Assembly (NCBI GenBank): GCA_035772405.1
Contig: JAYKKM010000225.1
Coordinates: forward strand, 1,925,501 to 1,989,500
DNA length: 64,000 nucleotides
DNA from: Chrysogorgia sp. JL179-B06
Taxonomy: Eukaryota; Cnidaria; Anthozoa; Scleralcyonacea; Chrysogorgiidae
Direction of reading: 5' to 3'
A program made the translations under genes and the position numbers. Of the stretch, positions 45,600 to 59,460 are shown in pieces; the stretch's first letter is position 1; each line of letters opens with the position of its first letter. The notes under the pieces were generated by a model. That model saw nothing but the letters and a program-made list of their open reading frames with translations. It ran no database searches and was not told where the DNA came from.

Positions 45600-46060
45600 A
45601 TTTTCATACGCCAGTCTAAAAAAATTATAAAATTTGCCGTTCGAAAAATTGCGCTATATAGCCACAAGAGCCTGGTAATAACTATAATCTGTTACTTTTA
45701 TTGCAATTATTAATATCGATGTATAACATTATATAATGTGACAAATATGACCTATGATCATAACATGTATCCAAAATCCGAATTTATTAGTGAACAATGA
45801 GTCGCTATACGTCAATACAGTCAACAAAACTGAAAAAAATAACATTATAACAATACCATTGTAAAATAGTAAACAGAACCCTAACGTATTGTTCCATAAG
45901 TGTCGATAACGACGACAAGAGCTCTGTGTTAACTAAACGGCGATTTCTGGACTCTGGCTTAAATCATTACCATAGTATATGCTTCGTTTCGCATTGCCTT
46001 CTCTTTACTGTACTCTCTTGAACTGTCCCTGGTGGTAATGTTGGATTATTGGCCATACTA
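45600..46060. other. 3' flank of the hAT-like gene; nothing recognised
   Basis: AT-rich. No second gene or inverted end identified. Confidence 0.4.
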
Positions 46061-46068
46061 TGAGCTAA

Positions 46069-49000
46069 CTACTGAAGAAATGGCAAATATGCTTCAGAAG
46101 ATGACAGTCTATCGACAACTTTAGATAATTTGTGAGATTTTGATCTTCCTGCGTCACCAATTGTTGGCCACTGGTGTGACTTTAACTTCTTTTGTTTGTC
46201 TCCTTCGATGTAAATCTTAGCTGTGCCCGAGACAAGTTTACTTGCCTGGATAAGAGGTGGTACAGCCCACTCGAGCTTTGTCCTGAGTGCTAGAGTCTTG
46301 TTGTCTTGGGCAGCACTCATGGCTTGGACTTGCATTGACGAGTAGAAGCTTTCTATTATTGCTTCTGTTCCACCTTTTGCCATGCATATGTCATAACATA
46401 CGCAAATTTCCAAACCAAGCATGTCGAATACCGTGGGATTTGTGTACATCTGTACCACCAACGCCTCTTCATCAATAACCAAACTGACGGTCAGGAACTC
46501 AAATTCTGCACCATAAACATTCTTGAAGTGTACAGTGTTTGACGACAGAGAAAGATCCTTCAGTTTACCAACTTTGTTTCTTATGCTCTCAAAGTGAACT
46601 TTTTTTCCCTTCTCGACATAGTCAAAGTGGTTGCACAGGAATGCTCCGACGTTTCCTTTTTTGTCCAAAACTTTGACAAACTTTGCCAAAATATCTAAAT
46701 ATTTTGGGTGCCACACTAACTCTTTTAGAGTTGTCTTTATTTTACGATGTACAACACGAGACAATGATGGAGCAAAGGCAATATCTTCTTTCAACGCCAT
46801 ACACTGTACATGATTTAAAGAGCATATAAATGCAAATACTCTTTGAAACTTTTCACTGCCGTAATCCTCTAATGCAGCTTCATCGATCCTAATAATCCCA
46901 TTATGTGATTGGCGATGTCCAACTAGTAGGCCAATAATGTTGTCAAGATCTAGACAAGTCAAATCATTCTGCATTGGGGACATTGCTCTCCAAAAACCTA
47001 AGATAAGATAATAACAATGTTGATGACACCTTCAATGAATATACATAATGACAAAAATGCAGCAAATACAAGAATATAATATGCACATCAACCGATTGAA
47101 TTATTAAATAAAATGTTAGAATTGGATAATTAAATCAAATATATTTTTTATCACGAAGGACATTTCCAAGATTGTTTATACCTAACCTGGATTTCAAAGA
47201 TGTCTTTAAATCCGTAAGTAAGGTCTTAAGGTCATTCTCACTGTCTTCCAATTCTCTTGCCTTCCACGTTAGCAATTGAGATTCCTTTGGCCCGGAGCCA
47301 GAATCTATGATGATCCAACCGTCAACCAGTTTAGTCTGCTTGAACAGACCCTTCCGCACATCTTCCACATTAGATGATAATCTAACCATGGACGTTGGTA
47401 GACTTTGGAGTGTAAACTTTTCCATTGCTTCAACTTTTTTTAGCAGCTTTGGGTACCAAATGCAAACTTTCCATATCGGTGCTTGCAAGCTTTGAAGTTC
47501 CACCAGTAACGACATGAATGGATGGAGAATGTCGATAGCACCACAAAGGTCGATGACAAAATCTTTGCCTGCAATTTCGTACTCTGTAACTTCTGAGTAA
47601 GCAAAGTTACGAAAAGTTTTAACATAGTTTGGTAATGAATCGTATATCTTAAGGAATTCATGATACTGCGATGTTGAAAAGCGGGTAGCACAAGCCCGGC
47701 TAGTAACATACAGCTGGCTTTTATCACTCTTTGCCTGTGCTTCAGCTTGAGCAAGCATCTTGCCACGATTGAAAATGTGATGAATAGAAGACGTTCTTTT
47801 TATCAGCCGCCCCATAAATTCTTTGGATTGACCAACAATACCTTATAACAGAATAGGTTGGAATTTTGACATAACACGAGAACGTGTAAAAAGAATATTC
47901 ACAAATATGCAATTTAACGTAGGCTGAAGTACCTTTGAACACATCATCAATGCCTTTATCAAGCCAGTGTGGAGGATCCCAGATGACATCGAAGAAAGTA
48001 CTATTATGCTTCAATCGCTTGTTCAAAGTCTGTTCAAAAGCCCTTGCTAGATAATACTGCCCATCACAGCAGGTCCCCTGCCATGAAGCACTCAAAGTAT
48101 CCTCTTCTAAGTTATATGTAGACTTGATAGCATCATATACTGAGTTTGCCAACTCAGGTGCACATGCTCCAGACACTTCAGTTGGCACAGCCGCATCATC
48201 GCTGGTAATCGAATAAACTTCCGAAGCATCTACAGGTATAGCACGTCTTTTCCCTATGCAATAATAATAATAATAACAATAATAATAATAATAATAATAA
48301 TGAATTCACTACAGTACCTACAGTGGTTCTTCGTTTACTAATACATGCGTACATTGTCCTAATTCAAATAATATAAAATAGTTAAAATATTGTATTAATA
48401 TATTTTATTCCTTTTAACTTTTTTAATCGTTTTTAGCCTGTTAATATATTAGTTAAAAATTATTACTGGATAAAATATACATAACTACCTGAAACAATTA
48501 GACACAGCATAATAGCCTGGTTGGTTATTCTGTGTATAGTAGACTTGTCAGAAGACACATAAAAATGAGGGGGTTGATGGTAATGGTGTCAAAAGGAATT
48601 CTGAAACGCTTCTATCAATGTATATTTCCGCTGCCCGCATAATTTCATTCATCTGCTTTCTGCCATGGCTCATGTCACCCATATCTGATCCTGTGGCAAT
48701 GTGACAGGCAATGCTTGTTTCGTAATGTTGAGCGGCTGTTTTTGTTTCTATGAGATTCAGAGCTACCAGGACAATATTCTCAGTGGCTTTAACAGCTCGA
48801 TCTTTCCTTCTGTCCATTTGATCCTTATACTAGCATGAAAGAATTATATAAAGAGTGTATCTAAACCAACAGTAAGTATTAAATATTAAATACAACTTAC
48901 TTTGAGTGCTTCAAAGTGAATTTTTGACAGTTCGCCATTACACAACATATGGTTCTTTATTTGTCTTTTCATATTGAACCAATACGCGTTTTGTCCTTCT

Positions 49001-50825
49001 AAGAGTTTTTCCCGATTTTCAGGCATTACAATTATTCCACTAGCAATTGAATTTGAATAACTAAAAGATAAATATGCCATTACTATTAATTGATAGGCTA
49101 TAAATACCGGTACATACGACACTTAATATATTTACTTGTACAGGTTTATGTATACACATAAATTTAATTTAACCTTTTTTGTATTAAATCTTGCATGTAT
49201 GCGTAACCTCTACAAACCCAATTATTTTGCAAGGATTTTGTTCTAATATAGCAGTAAAAATATTTACTTTCCAATGCCTTTACGTGCAGTGACAAGAGCA
49301 TCATTCAAGCTTGGTTGATCTGAAAAGGGATCCCTTGTTAGGTAACGAAAGCAAACTTCACAGCGAAGAACTGATAATTGGGTATCTGAATTGCCAACAA
49401 AAAAAGACAAATTTGGAAATCTGTTAACAATTTGGGAAATATTCTGTATATTAGCCCATTCATTAACAACTTTCAAAGACTCTTGAAAGTTCTTCGTGCC
49501 AAGAGAGAGAAATGGTCCAAACTCATTATTTCCACTTTTCTCTTTCACAAAATCAAACATTTTGTCCATTGACTTTGCCAATGAGTCAATTTTCTTTGTT
49601 ATGTCATCGAAGTGATGTGCATCTTGTGCTGCTGACGCACCTGGACGATTAACTGACAGTGTGGCCTGGGTGTCAGTGGAAGGCAAAAATTGTAATGTTC
49701 TACCAGTAACCAGTTCACCATCATTAGCGTCTACTGGTCCTGGAGATGCTGGTGCTGGTACATTTTCTCCCACTTTGTGAGCTCTACATGAGTTATCCAA
49801 ACCTTTGCAGGCAGTTATAGATGATGTAGCAAAAAAGCGGTCAATGGTAGACGTCAATTGGATAGCTTCTTTGTGATTCAGTGCTACTATAAACTCATAA
49901 CATCCATGTCTGCCATCAATTGCTACATCACTATGATTTCTCTTAACATGACGATTTTTTGTGTTTTTGTCAGACCTGCAAAGTAAATAAGGTTCCTGAC
50001 CTTTTGAAATAGGTACTCCTTCCTTCTCTACAGCTCTATAAAAAAGGTATAGCACATGTAAGCAAAATATTTTTGGCAAATAATTTTTTTAATTATACAA
50101 ATTTTAACTTTCATGTGCAGCTAAATATTAGGTATTATTTATAGTCTATATTTGGCTTGCTAAGGGTATTTTAAACTTTTCTTGCCAATTAAACTGCCTC
50201 ACCTTGAAATACTTTTCAGACACACCTGTAATAAGCAGATACTCTCTTACCTCCCTCTGATCTGCTTTCAAGTTAATTTAATTACCAACATCGCTCAAAA
50301 CCATACGATTATTGTAATAAATGAGACAATTATAAATTTATAATACCTAGCACACAACAAGCAAAAGCTTTTCTTGTCCAATTTTCTCTCAGTCTCTGCA
50401 ACACATACACGTCTTGCTTTGCCCGGATATTTTTTTCCAATGGTCAATGGCAAAAAAGTGATTTTGCTTTGTAAACTAGGCTTTTTGTGAGCAGGTGTGG
50501 AATTATCTTCTGGATCATAAAATTATAATGAAGTGTTAAAAGGAATATTAAACTTTTTTATGTAGTACATATATACATGATATCACATTATCTTTACGTT
50601 TTGTTTATAATGTTTAATGGCAAATTGATTGAACAAAACATGTTTTAATCATTGAAATAATACTGTTTTAATGAATCTAGATTCTACATCACCTTCAAGT
50701 GACAAATGTGAAGTGATTCAGAACTGCTTACCAGATTGTTCAGATAGAGTTATAACTAGTGGACGTTTGCTACCAGCTTTGTTGTCTGGGACCACTGGAT
50801 CTTCTGTTACAGAATGTCATTATGT
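46069..50825 (-). CDS. Eight-exon hAT-like transposase-type protein with split zinc finger; one frameshift
   Basis: Exons on the minus strand, all with GT/AG borders and matching phases: ~50,825-50,732; 50,509-50,347; 50,035-49,268; 49,060-48,901; 48,833-48,489; 48,253-47,933; 47,841-47,182; 46,997-46,069 (stop). The first coding exon may be missing. A Cys/His cluster is split by the second intron: FCLLC, then YLLCRSDKNTKNRHVKRNH, BED/C2H2-like. Later motifs read as a diverged hAT RNase-H core: VSSDKST, then WQGTCCDGQYYLARAFE (Asp), VIWDPPHWLD and SRACATRFSTSQYHEF (compare hAT TRW). Exon 5 has one frame break in a five-C run (G5 at 48,569-48,573 on the plus strand): the frame STPSFLC shifts to PHFYVSSDKST. 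All else is open, so this is a recent lesion or a sequence error. Similar proteins annotated in cnidarians are uncharacterised. It could be a transposase or a domesticated gene. Confidence 0.7.
48258..48303. repeat. (ATA)n microsatellite in intron 5
   Basis: About 15 AAT/ATA units with one interruption, immediately 5' (minus strand) of the exon 6 acceptor. Confidence 0.9.
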
Positions 50826-50829
50826 CAGA

Positions 50830-52540
50830 AATAAATATTATAACAATCTATATAACAATATAACAATATATACATATATATACTAGAAATTACTATCGCA
50901 AGGAAAGTGCTGCCTCAAAGGCCATTGCATGGGCAGTGTAGTCAGTTTTGATGAAATTTCAAGGTAAACCCTGGGATTGATTCAGATTGTATAAATTGTA
51001 ACGGACATGTTAATCAAGAGTCAGCACGTAGGTCTCATGTTGTACATGTAGTTGGTGTTTGGTTTGCATTTGGCAGGTATATAAAGTTATTGAAGTGACA
51101 GTGAGTGGAGCGAAAAACATGCACTTGATTGCATTTCAAAATTGTCTTTAGAGTCGTGCGAGCAGAACCCTGATAAATACAGTACAAGCAAGTACCGCTA
51201 CCTCGAAGGCTGTGTGAGTGCGTTCGAAGCATGTACGTGAACGGATTGGAAAGGGGGAATGGAGATGTTATTGTGAAGTTCTATGACAACGATATTATAG
51301 GCTCGTAACTTATTCCGGTGTCCCAGCGGATAGTGTCCCACCGGACATTATCCGCTAGCGAAGTGTCTCCCCGGACAGTAAATGTTAAAAAACACTATAT
51401 CCATGTTTAACTATCCGCGTTTAAAAATGCAAGAGGTCATAGTGCGATGTTAAATGCTTTAATTATTTGGAAACTTGATTTGAGACTTTACAGTACAGAA
51501 GGTTGTAATTGTATACTGGAACGGGAACGGTAAAATGGTGTAAAATTGAAATGAAATAAGTAGTATTGTGGTACTTAATTATTATTATAAGTGTTAATGT
51601 GTTCCTCCAATATGGAGTCAGTTTACGAAGTGGTAATATCTGTTGCTTTAGATGTGTTTGGAGCGAATGTAACTTTAATTTGCTTGTTGGCTTGCAATAT
51701 CCCTTTCACTAGCTTTATTTAGATCGAGATGTTCAGATGTTGCAATCAACACTAGTCAACAAGCAATATTTAACTGATAATCTAAAAATAGATTATTGTG
51801 CATTTTCCAAAGAATGATAAGGTAGCTAGATTGTTAGTTGCCCATAAACAAATCACAGCAAATGGGTCACTATATGTAAAGAATATATTTTATCGGAAAC
51901 TGAAACCATTTCTGGCACATCAGTTAAAAGCAAGAAGGTTTTATTAACATAATTGCTTATACAAGTATAGCCTGCGTGGCAGGCGTTACGTTTGGGATAC
52001 AAGTATAAAGGCTATTTCCAGCACACAATATGACATTTAGGAATGATGAATCCCATGCATTAATATTTGTTATTTGATGATGTATTATCGCAGTCAAAGA
52101 CATGGCTACACATTGTTTACCAGCATTTTGTTTAAATTATTTTGTATTGCCTTGGCTAAAATCAGCACATATTGTTGTACTTGGATTTTCTTCGACATCA
52201 TTAATTGCCTTTCTTGACATTTGAGCGAACAACACTATTACTTGACTCTTGACTTTGACATGTATATTGTGACTTTATTATTTTTCACAGGAATATTGTG
52301 TGCGCGTTGATCAGTATTCCGATGAGACATTATCTGCGTTTGTGAAAAAATGTTGATGTTATTTCAGCTGGTAATAACGATTATGGTATTACTACTATTG
52401 GTACGAATATTTTACCTCAGTGTATTTTTTACAACCTAAAATAGAAGGAAAACTGTATTCATAAACAAAACAATTTGATATCATGATTGTGATGGCATAG
52501 GTGATGGCAAGAAATCGCAGATATACCTCGCAGTCACTGA
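50830..52540. other. No gene recognised; possible promoter side of the hAT-like gene
   Basis: Contains short palindromic words GTCCCAGCGGATAGTGTCCCAC and GGACATTATCCGC (about 51,320-51,360). Nothing else stands out. Confidence 0.4.
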
Positions 52541-52544
52541 GCCA

Positions 52545-54030
52545 TAGCGTTCTAATGCCAACTTTAGACGTCGCACTCGAATCTAATGTACCGATTAAGT
52601 TCGACTAAAGTGCGACGTATAAAGTCAGATTTAATTAGAGTCGACTCTAATATGAAATTCGAGTCAAGTACACTTTTGTTGACTCGAAAAACTCGAATCA
52701 AATAGGTTTATTCCAGTCCCCGCGCATTTACTTACTTGACGCATGCGTAATTGCATGTATTGACATTTGGCACGTTCGAATATGGTAGCCTGCCGGCAAC
52801 CTCGTTCCCAGGGCCTTATCTCCGCTCGCCGCCCGCCCCCCACGCTCGCTGCGAAAAGACCCTGGTCGGGGCTGGTCACATGCATCCCATATTCTGGGAT
52901 ACTTTTACCGAGTGTCGTTAGGGAGGGTAGGAGGGTTGTTCTCACATGGTGTTTCGTGCTGCGTGTTTTTTCTACATTCGATTTTCTTTTGACGTGTTTC
53001 AAATTTCGTATTAAGTGTTGGTTGTCACAAGAGCAAAATAAGTATTTGACATGATCGATTGGGCTCGCCTTTTTCTTTTGTTGCGAGGATTACAATGTTA
53101 TGTTTTGTTAGTTTTGATTATCGACGTTTTCCGCTGCCAAAATATCAACCTTGCAAGTTATAGTACTAAAAAGCCGTCTGTGGTTATGTCGAAATAACTA
53201 AGTTCTTCAAAGAAGTGATAAGACCCTGGGAACGAGGTTGGCCTGCCGGCAGGCTAGAATATGGCAAATAATTTCGTTTGCGAATTACTCGCACTCAACT
53301 CGAATAAATTCGAGTCAACTGAAGTGCGACGGATAAAGCTGTTGACGAATCCTACGGCTACTCGCACTTAACTCGAATAGATTCGGCGAGTCGACTGAAG
53401 TGCGACGTATAAAGCCGTTGACGAATCCTACTCGCACTTAACTCGAATAGATTCGAGTCAACTAAAGTGCGACGGATAAAGCCGTTGACGAATCCTACTC
53501 GCACTTAACTCGAATAGATTCGAGTCAACTAAAGTGCGACGGATAAAGCCGTTGACGAATCCTACTCGCACTTAACTCGAATAGATTCGAGTCAACTAAA
53601 GTGCGACGGATAAAGCCGTTGACGAATCCTACTCGCACTTAACTCGAATAGATTCGAGTCAATTAAAGTGCGACGGATAAAGCCGTTGACGAATCCTACT
53701 CGCACTTAACTCGAATAGATTCGAGTCAACTAAAGTGCGACGGATAAAGCCGTTGACGAATCATCATACTCGCACTTAACTCGAATAGATTCGAGTCAAC
53801 TAAAGTGCGACGTATAAAGCCGTTGACGAATACTCGAATAAATTCGAGTCATATAAAGCCGTTGACGAATCATACTCGCATTCGAGTCATATAAAGCCGT
53901 TGACGAATCATACTCGCACTTAACTCGAATAGATTCGAGTCAACTAAAGTGCGACGTATAAAGCCGTTGACGAATCATACTCGCACTTAACTCGCATCTA
54001 TTCATTAGAAGTGCGAGTAAAGTGCGACGT
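52545..54030 (+). repeat. 67-bp satellite with internal CTCGAATAGATTCGAG palindrome
   Basis: GTTGACGAATCCTACTCGCA starts at 53,417, 53,484, 53,551, 53,618, 53,685 and 53,752, a strict 67-bp period. It then degrades with shorter units to about 54,000. Older diverged words (AAGTGCGACGTATAAAG, GAGTCGACTC) begin at 52,570. A MITE splits the array. Confidence 0.9.
52786..53256. mobile_element. 471-bp hAT-type MITE with 8-bp target duplication
   Basis: GAATATGG occurs directly on both sides (52,778-52,785 and 53,257-53,264). Inverted ends: TAGCCTGCCGGCAACCTCG and complement, with CGTTCCCAGGG extending inward. The 8-bp duplication indicates hAT-type integration. It inserted into the old edge of the 67-bp satellite. 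No coding capacity. Confidence 0.9.
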
Positions 54031-54306
54031 CGATCTAAAGTTGGCCGTATACTTCCTGAGATCGTTCAAACTTCCCAGCGTTGACAAGTTCCGAACGGCG
54101 AAAGGTAGAAGTTTTACACGTGTATTAAAGTTCTACGTCACAAAACGTCATAAAATGGAACAAATATCCCGACATCTCGACAGAGGGCAATTTACACAAA
54201 TCGAGATTGCGTTGACTATAATAGGTCCGCGAAGAGATCTGGGTACGAGGACACAGAACCCAAGTCAAGATTAGTGTGCTGCCTACGGCAGCAATAATGT
54301 ATTTAC

Positions 54307-54505
54307 CTGAAATTGATTTATCCAACTTTTCATTTTCGGCTTTTTCGCAATTGAAACACTTTACGCTTGCGCCATAGCCCTCTTCATCTTCCTCGATTGT
54401 TGTGCCACAAAATGGATGGCAAGGACTGTGGCAGGAAAAACAAAAGTGGGACTGGCAACTCCCCTTGCACACACAGCACTGTTTATCGACGGCGTCCTTC
54501 GACAT
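54307..54505 (-). CDS. First exon of a Cys-rich zinc-binding protein, transposon-type
   Basis: ATG at 54,505 (MSKDAVDKQ) starts an exon that ends at donor TTTCAG|GTAAAT (54,306). It encodes CCVCKGSCQSHFCFSCHSPC, HPFCGTTIEED, GYGASVKCFNCEKAENEK. The spacing CxxC...CxxC...HxFC...CxxC is PHD/treble-clef-like and is known to me from N-termini of cnidarian transposon-derived proteins (SCAND3/KRBA2-like). Downstream exons are not found in the window; the satellite begins just beyond. Confidence 0.55.
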
Positions 54506-54609
54506 TATAGCATTCCGCACTTTGATACAAGTGATACAGACATTGTCATCGTCAACTCAGTTCAACGCGTGGTGAAATGTCAAACGATCAGGAAATAAGA
54601 GCCCGCGTT

Positions 54610-54950
54610 CCTTTTGTACTTCTGGAATGTGATTTGTTACTGTAATACTTCATCTTATATTATAATATTGGATTTTGAGTGGGCTATTACTATTAGTTCA
54701 TAATCACTATTAATCAAAATCTAAAAAATACTTGTGACTGATTTGTGATTGACTGATTGTGAACAAACTTTGGTTCATTTGTCAATTTTGTGTCTGACCC
54801 GCCGGCGTATCAGTTTTAAATCTTTACGCCGGATCTGAGGATCTAAATTACGCCGGCGGAAATAAATGTCCTAAGCCTGTACGCCACAGATATGTGGCGG
54901 AACGTGCCTCGATTCCAACCTGGCCACAGGGTACTCCAGTACCTCCCTGT
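54610..54950. other. No gene; GCCGGCGTA hairpin words
   Basis: CGCCGGCGTATCAG, TTACGCCGGATC and TTACGCCGGCGG repeat within 80 bp near 54,800-54,860, then the CCACAGGGTACTCC inverted block shared with 45.5 kb. Confidence 0.4.
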
Positions 54951-57900
54951 ACCGGTATATAAAAGTTGTTAAAAATGCCTGTGTAGATCTATATCGAATA
55001 AAAAACAATTGATTACCCTCTGTTAACCAATTTTGGTTAAAAAACCCAAGATCAAACATCTCATTTTCATTATACAGCCGTTTATCGTTCCCCAACTGAT
55101 ATTTTCCCTATGTTCTTCTATTGGAAATCACGAAATACACTTGCTGGGAACATGGCGGCTTATATTCTGTGGCGTCAGCAATGACATGCGCGAGGTGACA
55201 TGCGCGAGGACAAAAACTTCAAAGGTACCGACAAGAGTTGGACTTCTGGTTAAATCTTTATTCTGTGTCAATATTGCGTTTTGAATGTTCATTATTTAAA
55301 AATTAATACCAGGGGGTGGACAATTAATTCAAGTAATCACTGAATATAAAGTGACACAATAAGTAAACAGAGTGTTGAATTTGAAAATGACGTTAATATC
55401 CATAACGGCCAACGCGAAGCTTTTAACAAGTTTATCAGAAAAAATGTGTCGAGAACATGCAAAATTGAGATCCAAAGTGGAAATAATAACTAGAATAAAA
55501 AACAAAATACCTTTACAGCTTTACTTGCCTCTTTAAAACATTGAGAAGGAATATATAGCCATAGCCAAAATAGGTCTCTTCGCCGAGTCCAAAACAATGA
55601 CCAAAGTCCAATGAAGACAAAGTGCAAACGTTTTCCCTTTCCCAATATCTGTATACTGTGGTTCAGCTCTGCCAAATTTTACGAATACTATAAATCTATC
55701 GATGTTTACGTCAACACTATCTGTTTCACCAAAGAGCTTCGTGAAAACACCAGCAAAAATAAAAGTCCAAAGTCAAGGATGAGCACTGCCGTTGTGTATT
55801 TTAAAGTTTCCTCTTCTTCATAATCCACGCCATCCATGATTACAAACTGGTTCAAACAGGTTCAAGCGCACCAACAAGTCTATTTCAATTTGTTAGGACA
55901 AGCTGTGTCTTGCCTGTTGTTTCAACTGTGTCACAAGTTGTCAAAGAGCTTCATTCAGACTTGTTGAAAACAACCTGCAACAGACTTGTTGTCCCATACT
56001 TGTAACAACCTTGACGACTTCATCAGACTTGTTACAAGTTGTTCCAACACGTCTGAAATTGCTTGTTGTCAACAAGCCTAATACGGGCTTGTTCCAACAA
56101 CTTGTTACGGCTCTGCAACCCCACAACTTGCTACAAGGTGGTCGTCAACAAACTTGTTACGGCTTGACGAAACAACAGCATTGTTACAACTTGTTCCCAG
56201 GCGTGTTGCAAGCTTGTTGCGCCAACAACTTGTAACAAGCTTGTGAGATTTTTACGTGTGATAGTTTGGCATTGGCTAAAATGCCCTTGTTTGTGTTTTT
56301 GGTCTCATAATAACTTGTTTAATATGGGATAGCAATCCTAATCCTCTTAGTACAATTCACTCAATCATACATTTTCTGTATATCCAAAAATAAACCTGTG
56401 CCCCTCCAAAACAATGTCACAAGGAGCAAATTTTAAACTTGTTCAGTCAAAACTAAATGACAAATATTATATTTTTGAGATCAATTTGAATACATATCTG
56501 TAAAATTGCTAAACTAATTGAATTTTCCAAGTATGTTGCAGCAAAAAATGCTTTGAAACTGGTATTATGTAAATATGTTTTGTAGACTATTCATCAACTG
56601 CAAAATAGGTTGTTAAATCAACTGACATTCTCACAAAGGGCAGAGACAAGTGTTGTTGAGTATTTTTTAACTAATTTACAATGCCATGAAGGATTTTTGC
56701 ACAGTTTTACAGCAGGACAAATTGAAAGCCTTCTCTTAGCATTAATGATTAATATCCAAGTGTATCTGACACACTTGCATCTGAATTCTAAGAGCTAGAA
56801 GGCTTTCAATTTATCCTCCTGTAAAACTATGCAAAAACCCTGTTGTAAACATACATATCTATATGTATATATAGTCATTAATATTCATTACATATATATA
56901 TAGTCATTTAGTTGCTGCAGAATTATTTTGTCAAGTAACAGAGAAGTAATCAATTTTTTTTCTAAAAATGATTATTCAAATTATATGTTAGTTATACAGT
57001 CTTACTGAACTTATTGGACAAGCAAACAAGCCATCACTTGGCAGCTAAAACTTGGCAAACAGAAGGTTTTTATTATAATTTATAAATATTTAAATGAAAA
57101 CATCCTTTTGAAATAAGACAGTTCAGTCTACAATTATAATCACTATATAATAGAGTAGTGGGACTGTCCCCTTCACACCACTCAATAAAAACACAATTAC
57201 CAGAAAATCCACTTTATTAAGTTTACATCATTCAGTTCATACACTCAAAAGATTACTGAAAGGTTACTAATATATCCAACATGACAAATAAAAAAAATTA
57301 AATTGAATTTACATTTGATTTTCAATACATTGCAAGCAATACAAATAAATATTTAACTAAACGAGGCGATGGTGCTGCCACTCGGACGCTGTTGTTGTCC
57401 AAGGCTTGTAAGGCTACTTAAAAATTAAAATAGGGTTAGCTTAAACAAGAAACTTGGAAATTTTATCATTCTGTGTGTACTGTACTTTGATTTCTGTTTT
57501 TTTTACGATACAGCATACAGACTGCTATTTGGCTCCAAAAAGAGCTTGTCATTAATAGTGCGAGAAATCAAGATTACATCGGATTAACTATTAATTATGC
57601 CCAGCAAAAAGAAAAGAGCATACTGTATCTTCAAAAAAATTCAATGGCAGAGAATAACAGGCAGACGCCTCAAAACAATAAAATATACTAAAATACTAAA
57701 TTTACTAAACGTACCTTTTTAAAAACATTTCTGAAACAAATATTGATATTAAAGCTCCATAGTCATGTGGTTAATTAAAACACTTTGAAAATGGAATGCA
57801 AAGTTGCTGCGAACAAAAGGCATGATGTGAAAAATTCATAACATTTCACAAGGTGAAAGTACACCACGAGTACCCCTCGCTACCACAAAAAAGCATTGGA

Positions 57901-59164
57901 ACCAAGTCTTAAGCTCGCAAGGTACGCTGGTGTAGGGGTACCAATATGGCCGGTGGCTTCAAAATTTTAACTACTCGCAATAAGGGATGAGCAATCCAGG
58001 TATATAGAGATCAGTGGGAAAATCCCACAGGGGGTTAGGATGAAACTCTAGGGGGGATAGAACAGGTTGGCTGTATTATACGCTTCCAATTTTAAAATTA
58101 TTAGCGCAGATACATGTACGCCTTAGCGTACCTATTTTTTACGAATTGTATGCACATTCTCGTAATACAATAGACATGTATGTTATGTATTTAGACTCGG
58201 TAATTCCAAAACTGTTTTCAGAATTGAAATCGAGTAAATATTGGCCGAGATAACGTTCAAAATCTACGTACGACGAACCGGCCTTTTGGGATTTGTTATC
58301 GACAGACGCAGTCTGGACATGGGGAAAAGAAACTCTAGGGGTGGGTGGGGATAGTGGTAGAAAAGGAAAGCGAGGGGATTATTGCGGATTCATATTTCTA
58401 GTTTTACGGTAAATAGGCGACTTGCAACTATGGGATCACGTGACCTCAATCGTCTTAAAATAGTGGTATGGAATTATAAATCTAGAAAAAGCATACAGGG
58501 TGGTGTTTTAAATAAAATTTTGGAATTTTGGTTTTCAAAATTTGAATTATCGAGAAACTGGCAATATTATAGCAGGTCACGTAACTAGAATAATTTTTTA
58601 TGCATGTACAAAATGCAATAAGCATTGAGGCTAAAATACTATAGTGGCATCCTAAAAAAGTTGAAACCTTATAAATAAACAAGAGTAAATTTATGTAAAA
58701 TTACCAAAAATTAAAACAAAGGGGATTAAGAGTGTTTAAAAAATCTATAAACATCAGGTACACGCGTATGTACCACGATGAACAGGTAAAGAGACGATGT
58801 GATATCGTTCATTGCACGTTTAAGTAGGAATGGATAGCATAATCAAATTAAATTTTGTTTTTGGCATGTTGGGTCTTATCTCCGCTTACAAGTTTTGAAA
58901 ACCAAAATTCCGAAATTTTACTTAAAACACCACCCTGTATGGCTCACGATATGATTTTGTTCTGGGGTATGACATTTTCGGCTTGTTCGGCACCATTCTT
59001 TTCCACGATTCGCTAAAACGCCCTCTGCACTTATAGCAAGCAGTGAATAAAGACCCTAAATGATAAAATATTTCTAATACAGGTGAAATAATACAGCGGT
59101 CTTGCCATGTTTTGATATTGCATTCATTGACATCACAAATTCACAGCTGTATGAGTCTATGTAT

Positions 59165-59460
59165 TAAGCTGGATTTCCACTTCCCATTTCTTGGCGAAAA
59201 GCGAAAAAAATACGAGCGAAATGAAGTCAAAATGAAATGAAGTCATTCACAATCGTATTGTCATTGAAAATATAAATTTCGCTTTCCTGAAATATGAAGT
59301 TGAAACTTTTTTCAACTTTCAAATTTTGCTTTGCGCGAAATTAGAGACGAAAGAAATTAATTCAAGAAGTGGAAATTGACTATCGGAAAATTTTTGCTCG
59401 AAATTTTTCTCAAGCTTTTTTCGCAGAAAGAAAATGCACGTGGAAATCCCGCTTAAGACT
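59165..59460. mobile_element. ~290-bp element with GCGGGATTTCCAC ends
   Basis: AAGCTGGATTTCCACTTCCC at about 59,166 and GTGGAAATCCCGCTTAAG at about 59,440 are inverted. The left arm has only a collapsed form at 32,990-33,045, so most of the element was deleted there. Confidence 0.6.
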
